Of a stretch of 60,699 nucleotides of DNA, positions 59,101 through 60,699 are shown piece by piece; within the stretch, counting starts at the first letter, position 1; each line of letters begins with the position of its first letter. Under the pieces are notes generated by a model. That model made no database searches. It saw nothing but the letters and a program-made list of their open reading frames with translations, and was not told where the DNA came from. This stretch comes from Rhizophlyctis rosea (taxonomy: Eukaryota; Chytridiomycota; Chytridiomycetes; Rhizophlyctidales; Rhizophlyctidaceae). The position numbers were made by a program, and so were the translations under genes. The stretch covers positions 1-60,699 of the forward strand of contig JADGJC010000203.1 in assembly GCA_027596075.1 (NCBI GenBank). Reading direction: 5' to 3'.

Positions 59101-60699
59101 CACCATTGACATCTATGAACCCAACATTCATTAATGAGAAACAATCGACATGCAGCACATCCCCCCACGCTCTAGTATTTGCACATCATCGGATCTCAAA
59201 TACGCAACGACTTTCGCCATTCTTTCGTGCACAAAAAGAGTCATGTTGGAATACCCGATGCAAATTCGAAGTCATTCATGACTTGAAGAGCTTGAAGGGC
59301 TTTGAACCGGTTCGGCCTCCCCTTCCCTTTGAAGGGTACCTCAAAACCTTCATCCGTAAAAGCTCAATGACTATCCGCGAATAACATCCAGTCATATTCT
59401 TTGCACTCGGCTTCCATCATCACCAATGCCAAAATGTAAATGACGAGGCATCAACGTGGACGCATGCAATTGTTTCATGTCCCCGCGCATGCCGAGGCTG
59501 GAACTAACCGCAATCAACAAAAACCGCGCAGAATGAATTGGCGTGTGGACCACATCAGATTTTCCGTGCAGACTGGAAGTTTACTGGCACTCCTGCCAGC
59601 TGGCAAACCAGCGTAACCCTCGTCCCATAGCTATTCGAGTACGCCACAACGACAACAAACCGACACGACGGAATTGGCACACCACAAAGCGATCCAGGCG
59701 GTCCGCCATTTCATTGCAATCCAGAATATAGTGGACGGGGATCTGTCGCTTTGACACGTAATTGCAAGAAATAAGCACCACAACGTCTCTTCACCCTTGA
59801 AGTCCGTCATGGCCGAAGTGCTTCTTGAGAGAACTGCAAAAAGGGTGAGAAGATAAGGGCGAAATGCGCCACTATGATCGAGAGCGTGATATATGAAGGC
59901 GTCCTCCAAAGCCAAGTCATCCACCATCCACCATCAGTCCTCTTCAATTCTGCGCGTGAAAATAAACAGCCATCACAACTTCTGCTCAACAGATCCCCGT
60001 GCAGATACAAGGTCTCGTATCCTTTCGCTTGCGTAGAGAATCAAACTTTCGCTCAAAGGGCCATCAGTAGATTTGCTCCGATATTGTTTCTTTTTGTGCC
60101 ACAAATGTAAGACGTTACCAATGCAGAAGGCAAGTTTCTGAAACATGGGACGCACGCGTACGTCGAGTTCGAAAGTAAACGATCACTACTGAAGACCTCT
60201 GCACACCACCCAAAGCCCAGAATATTAGTGGGACCTGATCAAGCAATGTCATCAAATCCAGAAGAACCATGCGACCATATGGGCCGATTCCCTCTCCGAC
60301 GCGGGCTTTGCAGCTGATAAAATGTGCGCACTGAGAAAAAAGGGAGAATCTACCGAATTGAGTCACATTCATCGAATGCATGATACCCCTCCTGTTTCTC
60401 ACGATGGACACACCATATTCAACATGGCGGTCACACATCCACCACTCATATCTTGTCTGACTGTACGGAGCTACAAATCACAGAATCGCCAAGAGTTGAC
60501 AAAGGAGGGGACGGTAGATCCATATTTGGGGATGGCTCGATTCTCAATTGAGAGACTGTACGTGACTGGGTAGCATTTACTGTACTTCCACACCTACCTA
60601 AGCCAGTAAAGGGGCGCACCACCAGTCGTTTACATGCATTGGAAACAGATTGAACAACGTAAGACTTGTTCATTTGCGATGAGCTCAAATGGTATGTCG
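53167..60699. other. Gene desert (about 7.5 kb)
   Basis: No confident gene. Most frames are short and lack splice partners. The one stretch that might be coding is 55516-56219 on the minus strand, listed separately. A (CT)n plus A12 microsatellite lies at 59030-59055. No tRNA, no terminal inverted repeats and no reverse-transcriptase or transposase motif were noticed. Confidence 0.5.
55516..56219 (-). CDS. Possible cysteine-containing hypothetical protein (weak, two exons)
   Basis: One frame (56219 down to about 55957) reads GGYQFGPIGSITFVFQ, then DRRCRRCAGANNSFQSCCGD and FGYKGQSW, where a GTATGT donor lies at 55956. An acceptor near 55880 would continue in phase with LLCMVLLDESDRFCLDLRSR. 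The joined piece looks like a small, beta-rich, Cys-containing protein. No start exon, signal peptide or family is identified, so it may be chance. Confidence 0.22.

Overview
The window looks like nuclear DNA of a cellulose-degrading, early-diverging filamentous fungus, most likely a chytrid. Protein genes are split by many short GT-AG introns of about 55-80 bp. Secreted proteins carry fungal CBM1 cellulose-binding modules and Thr-rich linkers. A Zn2Cys6 regulator, a 7TM-RGS receptor, a Tpr/Mlp nucleoporin and a HET-domain protein are all fungal in style. The chytrid assignment is inference: AA9 with CBM1 would fit a cellulolytic soil chytrid such as Rhizophlyctis, but no diagnostic marker gene is present. 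Gene density is low, with two deserts of about 6 kb (376-6336) and 7.5 kb (53167-60699).

Layout, left to right. The 3' end of a C2H2 zinc-finger gene (to 375) is followed by a desert. A five-exon Zn2Cys6 transcription factor (6337-9316, +) converges on an AA9 lytic polysaccharide monooxygenase with a CBM1 tail (9930-11394, -), which is interrupted by a 10-N assembly gap. From 12.1 to 14.6 kb lies a field of degenerate short repeats, then a U1 snRNA gene (14690-14846, -). An ankyrin-repeat gene (15481-16791, +) is broken by one in-frame TGA. An intron-containing tRNA-Gly(GCC) at 17.8 kb has a decayed tRNA copy 0.2 kb downstream. Two further secreted cellulose-binding genes follow on the minus strand. 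One has the architecture CBM1 - four TIL-like cysteine modules - CBM1 (20291-21891). The other is a short double-CBM1 protein (23820-24277). They share signal-peptide exon, intron position and upstream DNA, so they are paralogues from a local duplication.

The right half is mostly housekeeping and signalling. It holds a 7TM receptor with a C-terminal RGS domain (27081-29552, -), an 18-exon Tpr/Mlp nuclear-basket nucleoporin (31391-39596, +), a HET-domain gene (40333-42027, +) bracketed by a diverged direct repeat, tRNA-Leu(TAG), the U1 snRNP factor PRP39 in 13 exons (43278-46150, +), a PEX39/C6orf226-like peroxisomal factor (46406-47005, -), a Dma/CHFR-type FHA-RING ubiquitin ligase (48141-49605, -) and a Rua1-C-terminal-domain regulator (50476-53166, -). 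No confident gene lies to the right of that.

How they relate: the three CBM1 proteins form a loose cluster for binding and attacking crystalline cellulose, each with a TATAAAG box 75-105 bp upstream of its ATG. U1 RNA and PRP39 act in the same snRNP but are about 29 kb apart and need not be co-regulated. The most novel items are the cellulose-anchored TIL-repeat protein, the repeat-flanked HET gene, the hairpin-T6-hairpin element beside U1 and the degenerate repeat field. Exon boundaries were placed by eye from splice consensus, reading phase and family conservation, with no transcript evidence.
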